Shown piece after piece: positions 1-6,493 of a stretch of 33,416 bases of DNA. Under the pieces are notes generated by a model. The model was given only the letters and a program-made list of their open reading frames with translations, searched no databases and was not told where the DNA came from. Numbering within the stretch: the first letter of the stretch is position 1; the number at the start of each line of letters is the position of its first letter. The stretch covers positions 1-33,416 of the forward strand of contig UQCR01000081.1 of the NCBI GenBank assembly GCA_900539655.1. Direction: 5' to 3'. The position numbers and the translations under genes were made by a program. Origin of the DNA: an uncultured Robinsoniella sp. (GTDB taxonomy: Bacteria; Bacillota; Clostridia; Lachnospirales; Lachnospiraceae).

Positions 1-3
1 TAA

Positions 4-52
4 GCGGGCACTGAGCTGCGAAATGCATCAGGATTTCGCAGCGAATGCCCGC
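4..52. repeat. GC-rich imperfect hairpin at left edge
   Basis: The outer arms GCGGGCA (4-10) and TGCCCGC (46-52) and inner arms CTGCGAAAT (16-24) and ATTTCGCAG (33-41) pair around an 8-nt loop. A second pairing, TGCCGC (54-59) with GCGGCA (98-103), lies just downstream. The composition is much richer in GC than the following AT-rich DNA. It could be an intergenic REP-like element, the tail of a structured RNA, or the end of a mobile element outside the window. No T-tract follows, so a simple terminator is unlikely. Confidence 0.5.
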
Positions 53-103
53 GTGCCGCCAAAAAGCGCTCCGCAAAGGTTAGAAAATACCAGTTCTGCG
101 GCA

Positions 104-341
104 AGCTGACGGAGTCCATATCAGTTTCCCACCCCCATCTTTTCGCACACTACCTATATTACACAAAGCGTATCTACTCAGCTAAACCCAAATATAAGTC
201 ATTTAATAGAACCCTATAAACCGTTCGCTGTATTACTAGAGCGTAAATAACGATGATGTCCGTGCCTTATATCCACATCAGGTGTCCGTCCACAAAGCGA
301 TGGCGTAGTACAGACTTAAACTCCTCTCTCATCAAGGTTAT
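104..341. other. Intergenic stretch, nothing recognised
   Basis: There is no ORF with a convincing ribosome binding site, and no tRNA or clear terminator, between the left-edge hairpins and the end of the small minus-strand peptide gene at 342. Confidence 0.4.
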
Positions 342-440
342 TTATAATATCTTAAAAAACCATGGTATGGATAGCACAGTCAAAACACCGATTAGCGAGA
401 CTGAAATCACATAAAATAACTTCTTCTTTTCTTCTTTCAT
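342..440 (-). CDS. 32-residue putative membrane peptide
   Basis: This is a short frame missed by ordinary length cut-offs. It begins MKEEKKK, a strongly charged N-terminus, followed by a single hydrophobic stretch (about residues 8-25, rich in Leu, Val and Ile) and ending with a Trp-Phe-Phe-Lys tail, so it should insert as a one-span peptide. The start is supported by a near-ideal ribosome binding site (AAGGAGGAG about 6 nt upstream) and by a promoter at 521-549. A longer frame at 437-628 reads through that promoter and the purine-rich ribosome binding site, so I treat it as spurious. The function is unknown. It does not match any type I toxin, AgrD or sporulation peptide that I can recall. 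A regulatory or holin-like role is speculation. Confidence 0.55.
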   Translation of the reverse strand: MKEEKKKLFYVISVSLIGVLTVLSIPWFFKIL

Positions 441-520
441 GTTCTTCTCCTCCTTCCTTCTATTTCTAATGTCCATACTCCTGAATTAATATTTTTCAAT
501 ACTTGTGAATCTATATTTAC

Positions 521-549
521 ATTATACCTCTGATATAAGATTTCGTCAT
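521..549 (-). promoter_or_regulatory. Promoter for the small membrane peptide
   Basis: On the minus strand, ATGACG (549-544) and TATAAT (526-521) are separated by 17 bp. This predicts a transcript with roughly 75 nt of 5' leader before the ATG at 440. Confidence 0.55.
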
Positions 550-621
550 GCTTTATATTGATACTCCCAACTTTTATACTCAGCCTTTTACATGCAAACC
601 TGACAAATATGGATATATTGC

Positions 622-650
622 TTGACAAAATGAAATCTTAGATTAATAAT
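622..650 (+). promoter_or_regulatory. Promoter for the GNAT gene
   Basis: A perfect TTGACA (622-627) is followed after 17 bp by AATAAT (645-650). It lies about 48 bp upstream of the ATG at 698 and diverges from the promoter at 521-549. Confidence 0.65.
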
Positions 651-697
651 TTAAAAATAAGAAACAAAAAACTTTATGACTTAGAAACGAGGTGCAC

Positions 698-1447
698 ATG
701 AATACTGATTTTGTAAATCTAACAACAGAGAACCTTATGGATGAGCATTTGTGCTGCATTATCCGCAGTAAAAAAGCTCATCCCGGAATTGACGCTAAGA
801 GGCAATGGCTCTCAGAGAGGCTAAAGGAAGGACATGTCTTTCGTAAATTAAATGAAAAGGCTACGGTTTTTATTGAATATGCTCCTCTTGAAACAGCCTG
901 GGTTCCCATAACCGGTGACAACTATTACTATGTGTACTGCTTATGGGCTACCGGGGAACACAAGGGGAAGGGATACGGAAAAGCGCTTATGGAGTACTGT
1001 TTGGCTGATGCCAGGGAAAAAGGTAAGTCCGGCATCTGCATGCTCGGATCCAAAAAACAGAAATCCTGGCTTTCTGACCAGGCTTTTGCCAAGAAATTTG
1101 GCTTTGAAGTTGTGGATACTACCGATGACGAATATGAATTACTTGCGCTGTCCTTTGACGGAACAACTCCAAAGTTTACTCAGAAAGCGAAAAAACAAAA
1201 AATAGAAAATAAAGAACTGACTATTTATTATGATATGCAATGCCCTTATGTCAGCCAATATATTAAGATGATCCAGCAGTATTGTGAGGTGAATGATGTC
1301 CCTGTGTCCTTCATTCATGTGGATACACTCCAAAAAGCAAAGGATTTACCTTGCGTTTTCAATAACTGGGGGGTATTTTACAAAGGTAACTTTGAGACAG
1401 TGAATTTGATAGATACCGCCTATTTAAAACGAATACTAAAAAAATGA
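698..1447 (+). CDS. GNAT N-acetyltransferase with YoaP-type C-terminal domain
   Basis: Predicted acyl-CoA-dependent N-acetyltransferase of the YoaP type, 249 residues, matching the usual length of the family. The acetyl-CoA loop is visible as HKGKGYGKALM (about residues 88-98) after the central beta strand. The C-terminal third (from about residue 170) is the YoaP-like thioredoxin-fold extension beginning YYDMQCPYV. A GTG at 692 is in frame, but it lies inside the GAGG ribosome binding site (689-692), so the ATG at 698 is the better start. The gene is monocistronic behind a strong promoter and is not functionally linked to its neighbours. The substrate is unknown; YoaP-like proteins are often annotated only by fold. 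A possible terminator follows at 1542-1561. Confidence 0.85.
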   Translation: MNTDFVNLTTENLMDEHLCCIIRSKKAHPGIDAKRQWLSERLKEGHVFRKLNEKATVFIEYAPLETAWVPITGDNYYYVYCLWATGEHKGKGYGKALMEYCLADAREKGKSGICMLGSKKQKSWLSDQAFAKKFGFEVVDTTDDEYELLALSFDGTTPKFTQKAKKQKIENKELTIYYDMQCPYVSQYIKMIQQYCEVNDVPVSFIHVDTLQKAKDLPCVFNNWGVFYKGNFETVNLIDTAYLKRILKK

Positions 1448-1541
1448 AGCCTGTGAATGATCAGTTAATAATACCTGAATGATACCTGATATACCCACCA
1501 TGCCAGTGCTATTTGGATTCTGCAAACGTTCCTATGTCACC

Positions 1542-1561
1542 GGACATGGTGTCCATTTTTA
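1542..1561 (+). terminator. Possible terminator of the GNAT gene
   Basis: GGACA-TGG-TGTCC (1542-1554) is followed by ATTTTTAT. The 5-bp stem is short and competes with an alternative pairing (ATGTC/GACAT), so the call is weak. Confidence 0.35.
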
Positions 1562-1569
1562 TGCTCATT

Positions 1570-2181
1570 TTAAAAACATTCTTCGTCGAGGCATTCTAGA
1601 AATAACTTCGCCAAAAGAGGATCAAACTGGATTCCCGCATTTTTTTCTATTTCTATACATGCATCCTCTTTGGAAATATTGTAATTAGTCAGGCCGTTTA
1701 CCATGGTATCATAGCTGTCTGCAATACAGCATATCCGTGCTTCCAGAGGGATTTCTTCATCTCTTAATCCATCGGGATATCCTTTTGCGTCCCAGCGTTC
1801 ATGATGATATTCCGCCATATTCCATACGGTCTCCTGATATTTTAACTGGTCTTCTTTCAGCATACAGACTGCAATATCTCCGCCATATTCGGCATGATAA
1901 TGGATGATGGAACGTTCTTTTTGTGTGAGCGGCGCTTTTTTACAAAGTATGTCTCCAGGAATCAATATTTTACCTGCATCGTGATATAGCGCCCCTAAAC
2001 GAACAGCTTCCATGGAAAGTTCCTGTGCATCTCGGACATACCCTTTAGAAGAACACATTTTTACAAACAGGGCACAAGCGTACTTCGCAGTAAGACCCTG
2101 ATGAATATAAAGATCTTTCGGTAAATTCAGATAAAGCCTTTTGAAAATATCCTGCACATTATTTCGTTTTATCCTTTGCAT
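1570..2181 (-). CDS. Stand-alone HD-GYP phosphohydrolase
   Basis: Predicted metal-dependent phosphohydrolase of the HD-GYP class, which typically hydrolyses cyclic di-GMP. It is 203 residues, essentially only the catalytic domain, with no receiver or PAS sensor. Visible motifs are HDAGK (H67-D68, K71), two His in the IIHYHAEYG helix (H94, H96), HHERWDAKGYP (H126-H127, GYP 134-136) and D155 in the ADSYD segment. The second Gly of the usual DGxGYP is Ala here, which is tolerated in the family. The ATG at 2181 is chosen because GGAGGAGGGG sits directly upstream; a longer frame from 2217 would start inside non-coding DNA. Its job may be connected to the EAL protein at 12.5 kb, but that link is inference. 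Confidence 0.85.
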   Translation of the reverse strand: MQRIKRNNVQDIFKRLYLNLPKDLYIHQGLTAKYACALFVKMCSSKGYVRDAQELSMEAVRLGALYHDAGKILIPGDILCKKAPLTQKERSIIHYHAEYGGDIAVCMLKEDQLKYQETVWNMAEYHHERWDAKGYPDGLRDEEIPLEARICCIADSYDTMVNGLTNYNISKEDACIEIEKNAGIQFDPLLAKLFLECLDEECF

Positions 2182-2289
2182 TTTCCCCTCCTCCACCAGA
2201 CTGCGGTGCGCACACAAGTATGCCAGAAAATTTTTGATTTCTGGAAAAACTTTCCTGTATATTTCTTCACTGCTTCTGATATATTATAT

Positions 2290-2378
2290 CTTTAAAGATT
2301 TCATGTCTATAGAAATTTATATAACTAAAGAGACATTTACAACTTTAAAAATCTATATGACTTTAGAGATTTATATAT
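2290..2378. repeat. Five tandem 18-bp AT-rich repeats
   Basis: Five head-to-tail units begin at 2290, 2307, 2325, 2343 and 2361. The first is 17 bp and the others 18 bp, with an approximate consensus CTTTARARATTTATATRA. The array lies between the HD-GYP gene (minus strand) and the integrase unit. A TATAAT-like hexamer on the minus strand at 2283-2288 touches its edge, so it may sit over the HD-GYP promoter. There are no unique spacers, so it is not CRISPR. Confidence 0.65.
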
Positions 2379-2450
2379 CATCATCCGGTTTATCTTTCGC
2401 AAAATACTTTATTTTATGATATTGATAAAAAACATATTAATATTAACTTA

Positions 2451-2476
2451 AATTATGGCATGAGTCTACCATAATT
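2451..2476. repeat. 8-bp inverted repeat upstream of integrase
   Basis: AATTATGG (2451-2458) and CCATAATT (2469-2476) are perfect inverted arms with a 10-bp spacer. It lies outside the left pair of TAAGCCGTCA repeats. It could be an operator or part of a recombination core; neither is proven. Confidence 0.4.
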
Positions 2477-2550
2477 GTATATAATTGTCAATACTATGTA
2501 AAGTTTTTGCCGTTATTCGCAGGAATATTGTAAGTTGCGGCAGAAATTTT

Positions 2551-2572
2551 TAAGCCGTCAGATAAGCCGTCA
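2551..2572 (+). repeat. Left paired TAAGCCGTCA repeats (putative integrase arm sites)
   Basis: Identical decamers occur at 2551-2560 and 2563-2572, in the same orientation, 24 bp before the integrase ATG. The same decamer occurs twice just after the gene (3735-3754). Integrases with an AP2-like N-terminal domain bind arm-type direct repeats, which makes this the natural interpretation. Confidence 0.6.
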
Positions 2573-2595
2573 ATTTTAAAAGGAGAGTGAACAGA

Positions 2596-3729
2596 ATGGC
2601 AAGACGCGGAGAAAACATTTATAAACGGAAAGATGGCAGGTGGGAAGGCAGATATGTAGTGGGGAGAAAGCCGAATGGAAAGACTGCTTTTTCTTATATT
2701 TATGGCAGGACCTATACAGAAGTTAAGAAAAGGCTGGAGATCTGTAAAGCAGACAGGACGTTGTCGAAAACGATTGACGGGCGGGAAGAAATTTTCAGGG
2801 ATGGTACAGTTGGAGCATGGCTGGAGTACTGGCTGGAAGAAGTAATTAAGCCTGAGGTAAAGCATTCTACATACGCTGTGTACAGAGGCCAGGCAGAGCG
2901 TCATATGCTGCCTGTGGCTGGAGAACTTAAATTGAGCAATATCAATAAAAAGGCGATGGAAACCGTTTATAATGCTATACTTGATAAGGATCTTACGGCA
3001 GCTACCGCTCAAAATATCTGCAAGCGTTTTATGGCTGCACTGTCTAGCGCCCGGGAAAGAAATCTGATATCCGGTCTGCCCCCGCTCCCTTATAAAAAGA
3101 AAAAATACACCAGGAAGAAACCGAGATTTATGACACTGGGAGAGCAGAAGAGGATAGAAGAAAAACTGGATGATAAGAAATCAAAAGATCTGGCTGTTCT
3201 GCTGGCACTTTACAGCGGAAGCCGTGTGGGGGAATGCTGTGGCTATACCTGGATGGACTTCGATCCGCTGGCTGGGGGAATACATGTGTCCCACAGTGTT
3301 CAAAGAGTAACGCTATACCATCATCAGAAGCAGAAGACCAGACTTGTCCAGACAGAAACAAAATCTGAGTCATCCAGACGCTTTATTCCCCTTCCGCGTT
3401 TTTTAGTCCATATATTGGTACAGCATAAAAAAGAAAGCAAAGGTATGGGAGATGATTACATATTCGGAACAGGAAAAAAAGCCCTGGATCCCAGAGTACT
3501 GCAGTATCATCTGACCAGGTTGACGGAATCGGCAGGACTTAAGGGCGTGCATTTTCATACGCTGCGGCATACGTTTGCCACCAGATTTATTGAGAAAAAT
3601 GGGGATATTCAGGCATTAAAAGAGATTCTGGGACATAGTTCGGCAAGAATCACCCTGGAGTGGTACGGGCACTCTACAAAACAGCATATTCAAAAATCCA
3701 TGTTAAAGCTGAACCGGCTTACTGCATAA
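2596..3729 (+). CDS. int: Tyrosine site-specific recombinase (integrase)
   Basis: Catalyses site-specific strand exchange in the manner of phage and Tn916-type integrases. It has 377 residues in three parts: an AP2-like arm-binding domain (about 7-50), a SAM-like core-binding domain (about 70-155) and the C-terminal catalytic domain. All catalytic residues are visible: R210 (SGSRVGE), K256 (TKSESSRR), H321 and R324 (HFHTLRH), H347 (LGHSS) and nucleophile Y357 (WYGHS). The ATG at 2596 is preferred over an in-frame GTG at 2587, which abuts the GGAG. No excisionase, relaxase or phage gene accompanies it, so it is a lone integrase or the remnant of a larger element. It is flanked on both sides by TAAGCCGTCA pairs, suggesting it carries its own arm sites and may autoregulate. 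Confidence 0.92.
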   Translation: MARRGENIYKRKDGRWEGRYVVGRKPNGKTAFSYIYGRTYTEVKKRLEICKADRTLSKTIDGREEIFRDGTVGAWLEYWLEEVIKPEVKHSTYAVYRGQAERHMLPVAGELKLSNINKKAMETVYNAILDKDLTAATAQNICKRFMAALSSARERNLISGLPPLPYKKKKYTRKKPRFMTLGEQKRIEEKLDDKKSKDLAVLLALYSGSRVGECCGYTWMDFDPLAGGIHVSHSVQRVTLYHHQKQKTRLVQTETKSESSRRFIPLPRFLVHILVQHKKESKGMGDDYIFGTGKKALDPRVLQYHLTRLTESAGLKGVHFHTLRHTFATRFIEKNGDIQALKEILGHSSARITLEWYGHSTKQHIQKSMLKLNRLTA

Positions 3730-3734
3730 AAATA

Positions 3735-3754
3735 TAAGCCGTCATAAGCCGTCA
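3735..3754 (+). repeat. Right paired TAAGCCGTCA repeats (putative integrase arm sites)
   Basis: Two adjacent identical decamers (3735-3744, 3745-3754) begin 5 bp after the integrase stop codon, in the same orientation as the left pair. The repeat period is 10 bp here and 12 bp on the left. Confidence 0.6.
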
Positions 3755-3802
3755 GGTGGACAGGCGGAAATAGGGATATGCAAAGGGGAATAAAGTGATT
3801 TA

Positions 3803-3823
3803 CGTAAAATAAAGTATTTTACG
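3803..3823. repeat. Perfect 9-bp palindrome downstream of integrase
   Basis: CGTAAAATA (3803-3811) and TATTTTACG (3815-3823) are perfect inverted arms around AAG. Immediately after it, AACGGCAAA (3824-3832) is the inverted copy of TTTGCCGTT at 2506-2514. It may mark a recombination core or element edge. The rest of the gene-free stretch up to 4010 is AT-rich with nothing else recognised except the 3963-3994 repeat. Confidence 0.4.
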
Positions 3824-3962
3824 AACGGCAAATATGACCAGAAGGTATTTAAGCGGTTCTTTTTTTGTGTTAAATTAAAATAAAAAACAAAAACTGATTA
3901 TACCCTTAAACAAAGCATTTATTATGATTATATAAGATTTTTAAAAGCGATTTTACTACTGA

Positions 3963-3994
3963 TTTACCACATTTTATTGAGCCTTAATACGACT
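3963..3994 (+). repeat. Dispersed 32-bp repeat, copy A
   Basis: Begins TTTACCACATTTTATTGAGC and matches 28 of 32 positions with 5551-5582. The two copies are in the same orientation and bracket the tetR-DUF998 pair. Confidence 0.5.
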
Positions 3995-4009
3995 ATAGTA
4001 TTTCATAGT

Positions 4010-4056
4010 AAAAAGGAAAGCACTATAATCTAAATTAGATTAATGCTTTCCTTTTT
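4010..4056. terminator. Bidirectional terminator after DUF998 gene
   Basis: Perfect 13-bp arms AAAAAGGAAAGCA (4010-4022) and TGCTTTCCTTTTT (4044-4056) enclose a second inner palindrome, TAATCT/AGATTA. On the minus strand the stem ends in a run of T, giving a terminator for the DUF998 gene. The symmetry makes it work in the other direction as well. Confidence 0.75.
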
Positions 4057-4136
4057 AATCCTATTATCCTTGTTGAATTTATAGCCGACTCCTCAGACAG
4101 TCTCATGTAGCCACCATCTTTCAATAGTAAACTGGT

Positions 4137-4772
4137 TTAAATTTTTTCATTTTTGGAAAATGTATAGTATGCTGAAAAGCTAAACATCATAAATTGGAGT
4201 GAATAAATAACAGCTCTTTCAGTTAATCCTAAAATATTTAGATTATTCGCCATTCCAATAGGATTTGTTACTCCTGTAATTGTTATAATAATTGTCATAA
4301 TTAGTGTAAAAATCCCTAATCTTTTCATTCCTTCCTTTTTCAGATAACCAATAGCCAGCAGATATCCCGCAGATATAGTTGTGAGTACAACAATCACAGT
4401 AACAACAATATGCATCATATTTCCAAAGGACATCTGTGTTTTATCACCAGATAGAGGGAATAAATTATAGCCAAATGAAGAAACAGCGTTCATTATCAGC
4501 AAGACAATCCACCCCATGCGGGTAATAGCATGATATTTGCGAAAAGATTTTATAATCATACCAATGGTAAATAGAATAGTAACAATACCATAAATCGTAG
4601 TAAAGACCATAAGTAAATCTCTGTTAGGTGACCCCGCTGCAGTCAATGAACTTATATCCATAGTAATAGGATCATATTCCGTCCATAAAATTTTCCCGAT
4701 TATTGTATGTAATAAATATGCTACAGCTCCTACCATGCCTAATGGCATAAGTGTATTTTCAATTTTCATCAT
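4137..4772 (-). CDS. DUF998 family integral membrane protein
   Basis: A 211-residue protein with about six hydrophobic segments (roughly residues 8-30, 53-75, 84-106, 120-146, 152-172 and 187-206) and the NLFPLSGD motif between segments 3 and 4 that is typical of DUF998. The biochemical function of the family is not established. Its start overlaps the tetR stop by 4 bp (ATGA), the usual arrangement for a TetR repressor with a co-transcribed membrane protein, so it is probably controlled by that regulator. Two Met codons occur in tandem at the start. Because the regulator is frameshifted, ribosomes translating it would stop early and coupling to this gene would be lost. A terminator follows at 4010-4056. 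Confidence 0.8.
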   Translation of the reverse strand: MMKIENTLMPLGMVGAVAYLLHTIIGKILWTEYDPITMDISSLTAAGSPNRDLLMVFTTIYGIVTILFTIGMIIKSFRKYHAITRMGWIVLLIMNAVSSFGYNLFPLSGDKTQMSFGNMMHIVVTVIVVLTTISAGYLLAIGYLKKEGMKRLGIFTLIMTIIITITGVTNPIGMANNLNILGLTERAVIYSLQFMMFSFSAYYTFSKNEKI

Positions 4773-5375
4773 ACGTCGGCCTCTATCTGATACATTTTAC
4801 AGAAGTAAGCTATGTATTCATCTATCAAATTTCCCATCTCATTATCTTCTGCAAAAAGTTTATCACTTTGATAATCTATAAGCGAGTGAATAGTCATTGC
4901 AAAAGAAATAGCAGACATATCCACGTCTGGAAAATGTAAAATGTTGTGAACTTGCATTGCATAGAATATATGTTTTGTAGCAATAATCATCTTTTCTGTT
5001 TCTGCTATCATGATTTTTGCTATCTCTTTACTAAACACTCTTTCAGAGATAATAATTCGATAAAACATTCTCATATCTGTATCGGTGGTTATACTTATAT
5101 ACTCTGATACTGCATGATGTAGTATTTTATATGCATCCTGTTCATTTACCAGGTTTTCCGTAATCGTTCATGTTAATCTCTTTTTTATTTTTTGCTGTTT
5201 CTCTCAAATATTCATAAAGACTATTGATAATTTCTTCTTTAGAAGAAAAATGACTATATAAACTTGTCTTTTGAATACCTACTTTTTTTGCGATTTGTGA
5301 AAGTGTAATACTTCCCAGTCCCTTTTCCGAAGCAAGTTCTAGTGTCGCTTTTAAAATAGTTTCTTTACTGTTCAT
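4769..5375 (-). pseudogene. TetR family regulator, frameshifted
   Basis: The N-terminal part (5375 down to 5142) holds the TetR helix-turn-helix: residues about 20-45 include SQIAKKVGIQKTSLYSHFSS. The reading frame then shifts and stops shortly after NMNDYG. In the next frame the protein continues as ENLVNEQDAYKILHHAVSEY and into a ligand-binding domain that ends at 4769. Removing one base in the GGAAAA run at about 5154-5159 restores a single 201-residue protein, exactly the family length. So this is either a real single-base insertion or a sequence error. The C-terminal part has no good start of its own. The truncated 77-residue product keeps the DNA-binding domain but lacks the dimerisation domain. 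Promoter and candidate operator lie at 5382-5430. Confidence 0.85.
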
Positions 5376-5381
5376 ATCAAA

Positions 5382-5418
5382 TATACCACCTTTCGTACTT
5401 TATTATACTACCATTCGT
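5382..5418 (-). promoter_or_regulatory. Candidate TetR operator: 15-bp direct repeats
   Basis: TATACCACCTTTCGT (5382-5396) and TATACTACCATTCGT (5404-5418) match at 13 of 15 positions with a 22-bp (two helical turns) offset. One copy covers the -10 box and the other covers the ribosome binding site region, a position suited to autorepression. TetR operators are more often palindromic, so the assignment is tentative. Confidence 0.45.
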
Positions 5419-5430
5419 TTGTATTTTCAA
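5402..5430 (-). promoter_or_regulatory. Promoter of tetR-DUF998
   Basis: TTGAAA (5430-5425) and TATAAT (5407-5402) on the minus strand are separated by exactly 17 bp, about 27 bp before the ATG at 5375. The remaining gene-free DNA to 5684 holds the second 32-bp repeat and two hairpins. Confidence 0.7.
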
Positions 5431-5550
5431 TTCTTAAATAATTCCGAGAACATAAAGTTTGTCACAAATAAGTTCTATATTTAAGCCAATAGCATTATCA
5501 TAGTGTTAAGCGATTGATTAAGCTCATTCTCATGCGTCAATACTATTTCA

Positions 5551-5582
5551 TTTACCACATTTGATTGAGCTTTGATACAACT
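5551..5582 (+). repeat. Dispersed 32-bp repeat, copy B
   Basis: TTTACCACATTTGATTGAGC and the following 12 bp match copy A (3963-3994) at 28 of 32 positions. The similarity continues weakly upstream (GCG followed by TACTA in both). Confidence 0.5.
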
Positions 5583-5601
5583 TAATAATTTTAGTATTGA
5601 T

Positions 5602-5625
5602 AGACACTTTGATTTTGAAGTGTCT
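5602..5625. terminator. Hairpin, possible terminator
   Basis: AGACACTT (5602-5609) and AAGTGTCT (5618-5625) are perfect arms with an 8-nt loop, followed on the plus strand by TCTCTTT. No plus-strand gene ends here, so it may be a relic of an inserted segment. Confidence 0.35.
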
Positions 5626-5636
5626 TCTCTTTACAG

Positions 5637-5668
5637 AAAAAAAAACAGCTAATCAATTTGATTAACTG
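5637..5668 (-). terminator. Rho-independent terminator of the SnoaL operon
   Basis: On the minus strand, CAGTTAATCA and TGATTAGCTG form a 10-bp stem (one G-T wobble, 5668-5646), followed directly by nine T. It lies 17 bp after the stop codon of the SnoaL-like gene. Confidence 0.8.
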
Positions 5669-5684
5669 CTCAACAAACTTAAAT

Positions 5685-6053
5685 TCACTTCATCGAATCT
5701 AATTGCTTTTTGGAATCACAAAATACTTGCCATGTTTGAATCTGATTTCCATTAACAATTACTTTCCAAAAAGCAGGAAATTCCCAATACTTTTCTTTGT
5801 TTCCCATATATGAAGCACTTGCTTTACCTATTATCATGCAAAATTTATCACTTTCAATATAATCAAACACTTCAATTGTATAATCGGGAAACCACTCAAA
5901 ATATCCTTTCCAGCCTGTTTTCATTTGTTCTTTATTTTCTTTATTACCATAACAATCAATGAAGTAAAAATCCTCTGACATCATATCAATAATAAGTGGT
6001 AAATTTTGATTATTTATTACTTCCGTGAATTTCATTGCAATATCTTGCTTCAT
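5685..6053 (-). CDS. SnoaL-like / NTF2-fold protein
   Basis: A 122-residue protein with the NTF2/SnoaL profile: an N-terminal helix (AMKFTEVINNQNLPLIIDMM), the short SEDFYFID strand, then the curved sheet with FEWFPDYTIEVFDYIESDKF and FPAFWKVIVNGNQIQTW. Members bind small hydrophobic ligands or act as isomerases or cyclases, and many are uncharacterised. The substrate is not predictable here. The ATG at 6053 is chosen because GAGGTGG lies just upstream; an in-frame TTG at 6068 would overlap that site. It is the second gene of an operon, 30 bp after the neighbour ending at 6084, and is followed by a strong terminator. Confidence 0.75.
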   Translation of the reverse strand: MKQDIAMKFTEVINNQNLPLIIDMMSEDFYFIDCYGNKENKEQMKTGWKGYFEWFPDYTIEVFDYIESDKFCMIIGKASASYMGNKEKYWEFPAFWKVIVNGNQIQTWQVFCDSKKQLDSMK

Positions 6054-6083
6054 AATCCACCTCAACAAATTCTAATTTGTAAC

Positions 6084-6431
6084 TTATACGATGTTTTCCC
6101 CTAAAATTATTTTAGGCATTGTTGTTAAACATCTATTCCATCGCTTATAAAATTTTTCTACGCCTAATTTCGATACTCTAGCATGAGTTTCTTCATCTTT
6201 TAATAACCAGTATAAAACATAGGTTACTTTACCTACATATCTTGTTAGACGAACAGGCAACTCGCCCTCCTTAACTGCATTAAAATCTTTTTGTCTGTGA
6301 GTTCGTTTTATATAGTGTACATCAATAACACCATCTTGTTTTAGATAAAAATCCGCCACTTCTTTCATTAGTACTTCGATTTCATCTAATTTTGTTAATT
6401 TTGCTTCATATATACAAATCTCATTAAACAT
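6084..6431 (-). CDS. Small protein, possibly of the dimeric alpha/beta-barrel (ABM-like) superfamily
   Basis: A 115-residue soluble protein. The N-terminal pattern (EICIYEAKLTKLDEIEVLMK, then VADFYLKQDGVIDVHYIKR) and the later VTYVLYWLLKDEETHARV resemble the beta-alpha-beta-beta order of antibiotic-biosynthesis-monooxygenase-like and related ferredoxin-fold proteins, but there is no diagnostic active-site motif. I therefore give the fold only as a possibility. The start at 6431 has GGAGG 6 nt upstream; an in-frame TTG at 6446 lies before that site. It is first in a two-gene operon with the SnoaL-like gene, driven by the promoter at 6465-6493. Pairing with a SnoaL-type protein suggests small-molecule modification or stress detoxification, which is inference. 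Confidence 0.6.
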   Translation of the reverse strand: MFNEICIYEAKLTKLDEIEVLMKEVADFYLKQDGVIDVHYIKRTHRQKDFNAVKEGELPVRLTRYVGKVTYVLYWLLKDEETHARVSKLGVEKFYKRWNRCLTTMPKIILGENIV

Positions 6432-6464
6432 AAAATACCTCCGCAAGTACTTATTTAAATAGCA

Positions 6465-6493
6465 ATTATAGCTTAATCCAAATTGTATAGCAA
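6465..6493 (-). promoter_or_regulatory. Promoter of the SnoaL operon
   Basis: TTGCTA (6493-6488) and TATAAT (6470-6465) on the minus strand have a 17-bp spacer. It diverges from the DUF1801 promoter. The intervening 6500-6720 stretch carries a 7-bp inverted repeat, TACCGGA (6577-6583) with TCCGGTA (6624-6630), and a second plus-strand TTGACA (6656-6661) with a 17-bp spaced TACGAT, but no gene. Confidence 0.6.

Noticed and set aside
437..628. 63-residue minus-strand frame upstream of the tiny peptide
   Set aside because: It starts at a TTG with no ribosome binding site, reads through the promoter and the AAGGAGGAG of the next gene (hence its RRRRT ending), and looks like a chance frame.
2290..2378. 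CRISPR array
   Set aside because: The units are directly adjacent with no unique spacers, and no cas genes are present.
2141..2419. 92-residue plus-strand frame with hexapeptide periodicity
   Set aside because: The periodicity comes from the 18-bp DNA repeats; it overlaps the HD-GYP start antisense and has no ribosome binding site.
3803..3823. Intrinsic terminator of the integrase gene
   Set aside because: The palindrome is AT-rich with a 3-nt spacer and no following T-tract, so it fits a binding or recombination site better.
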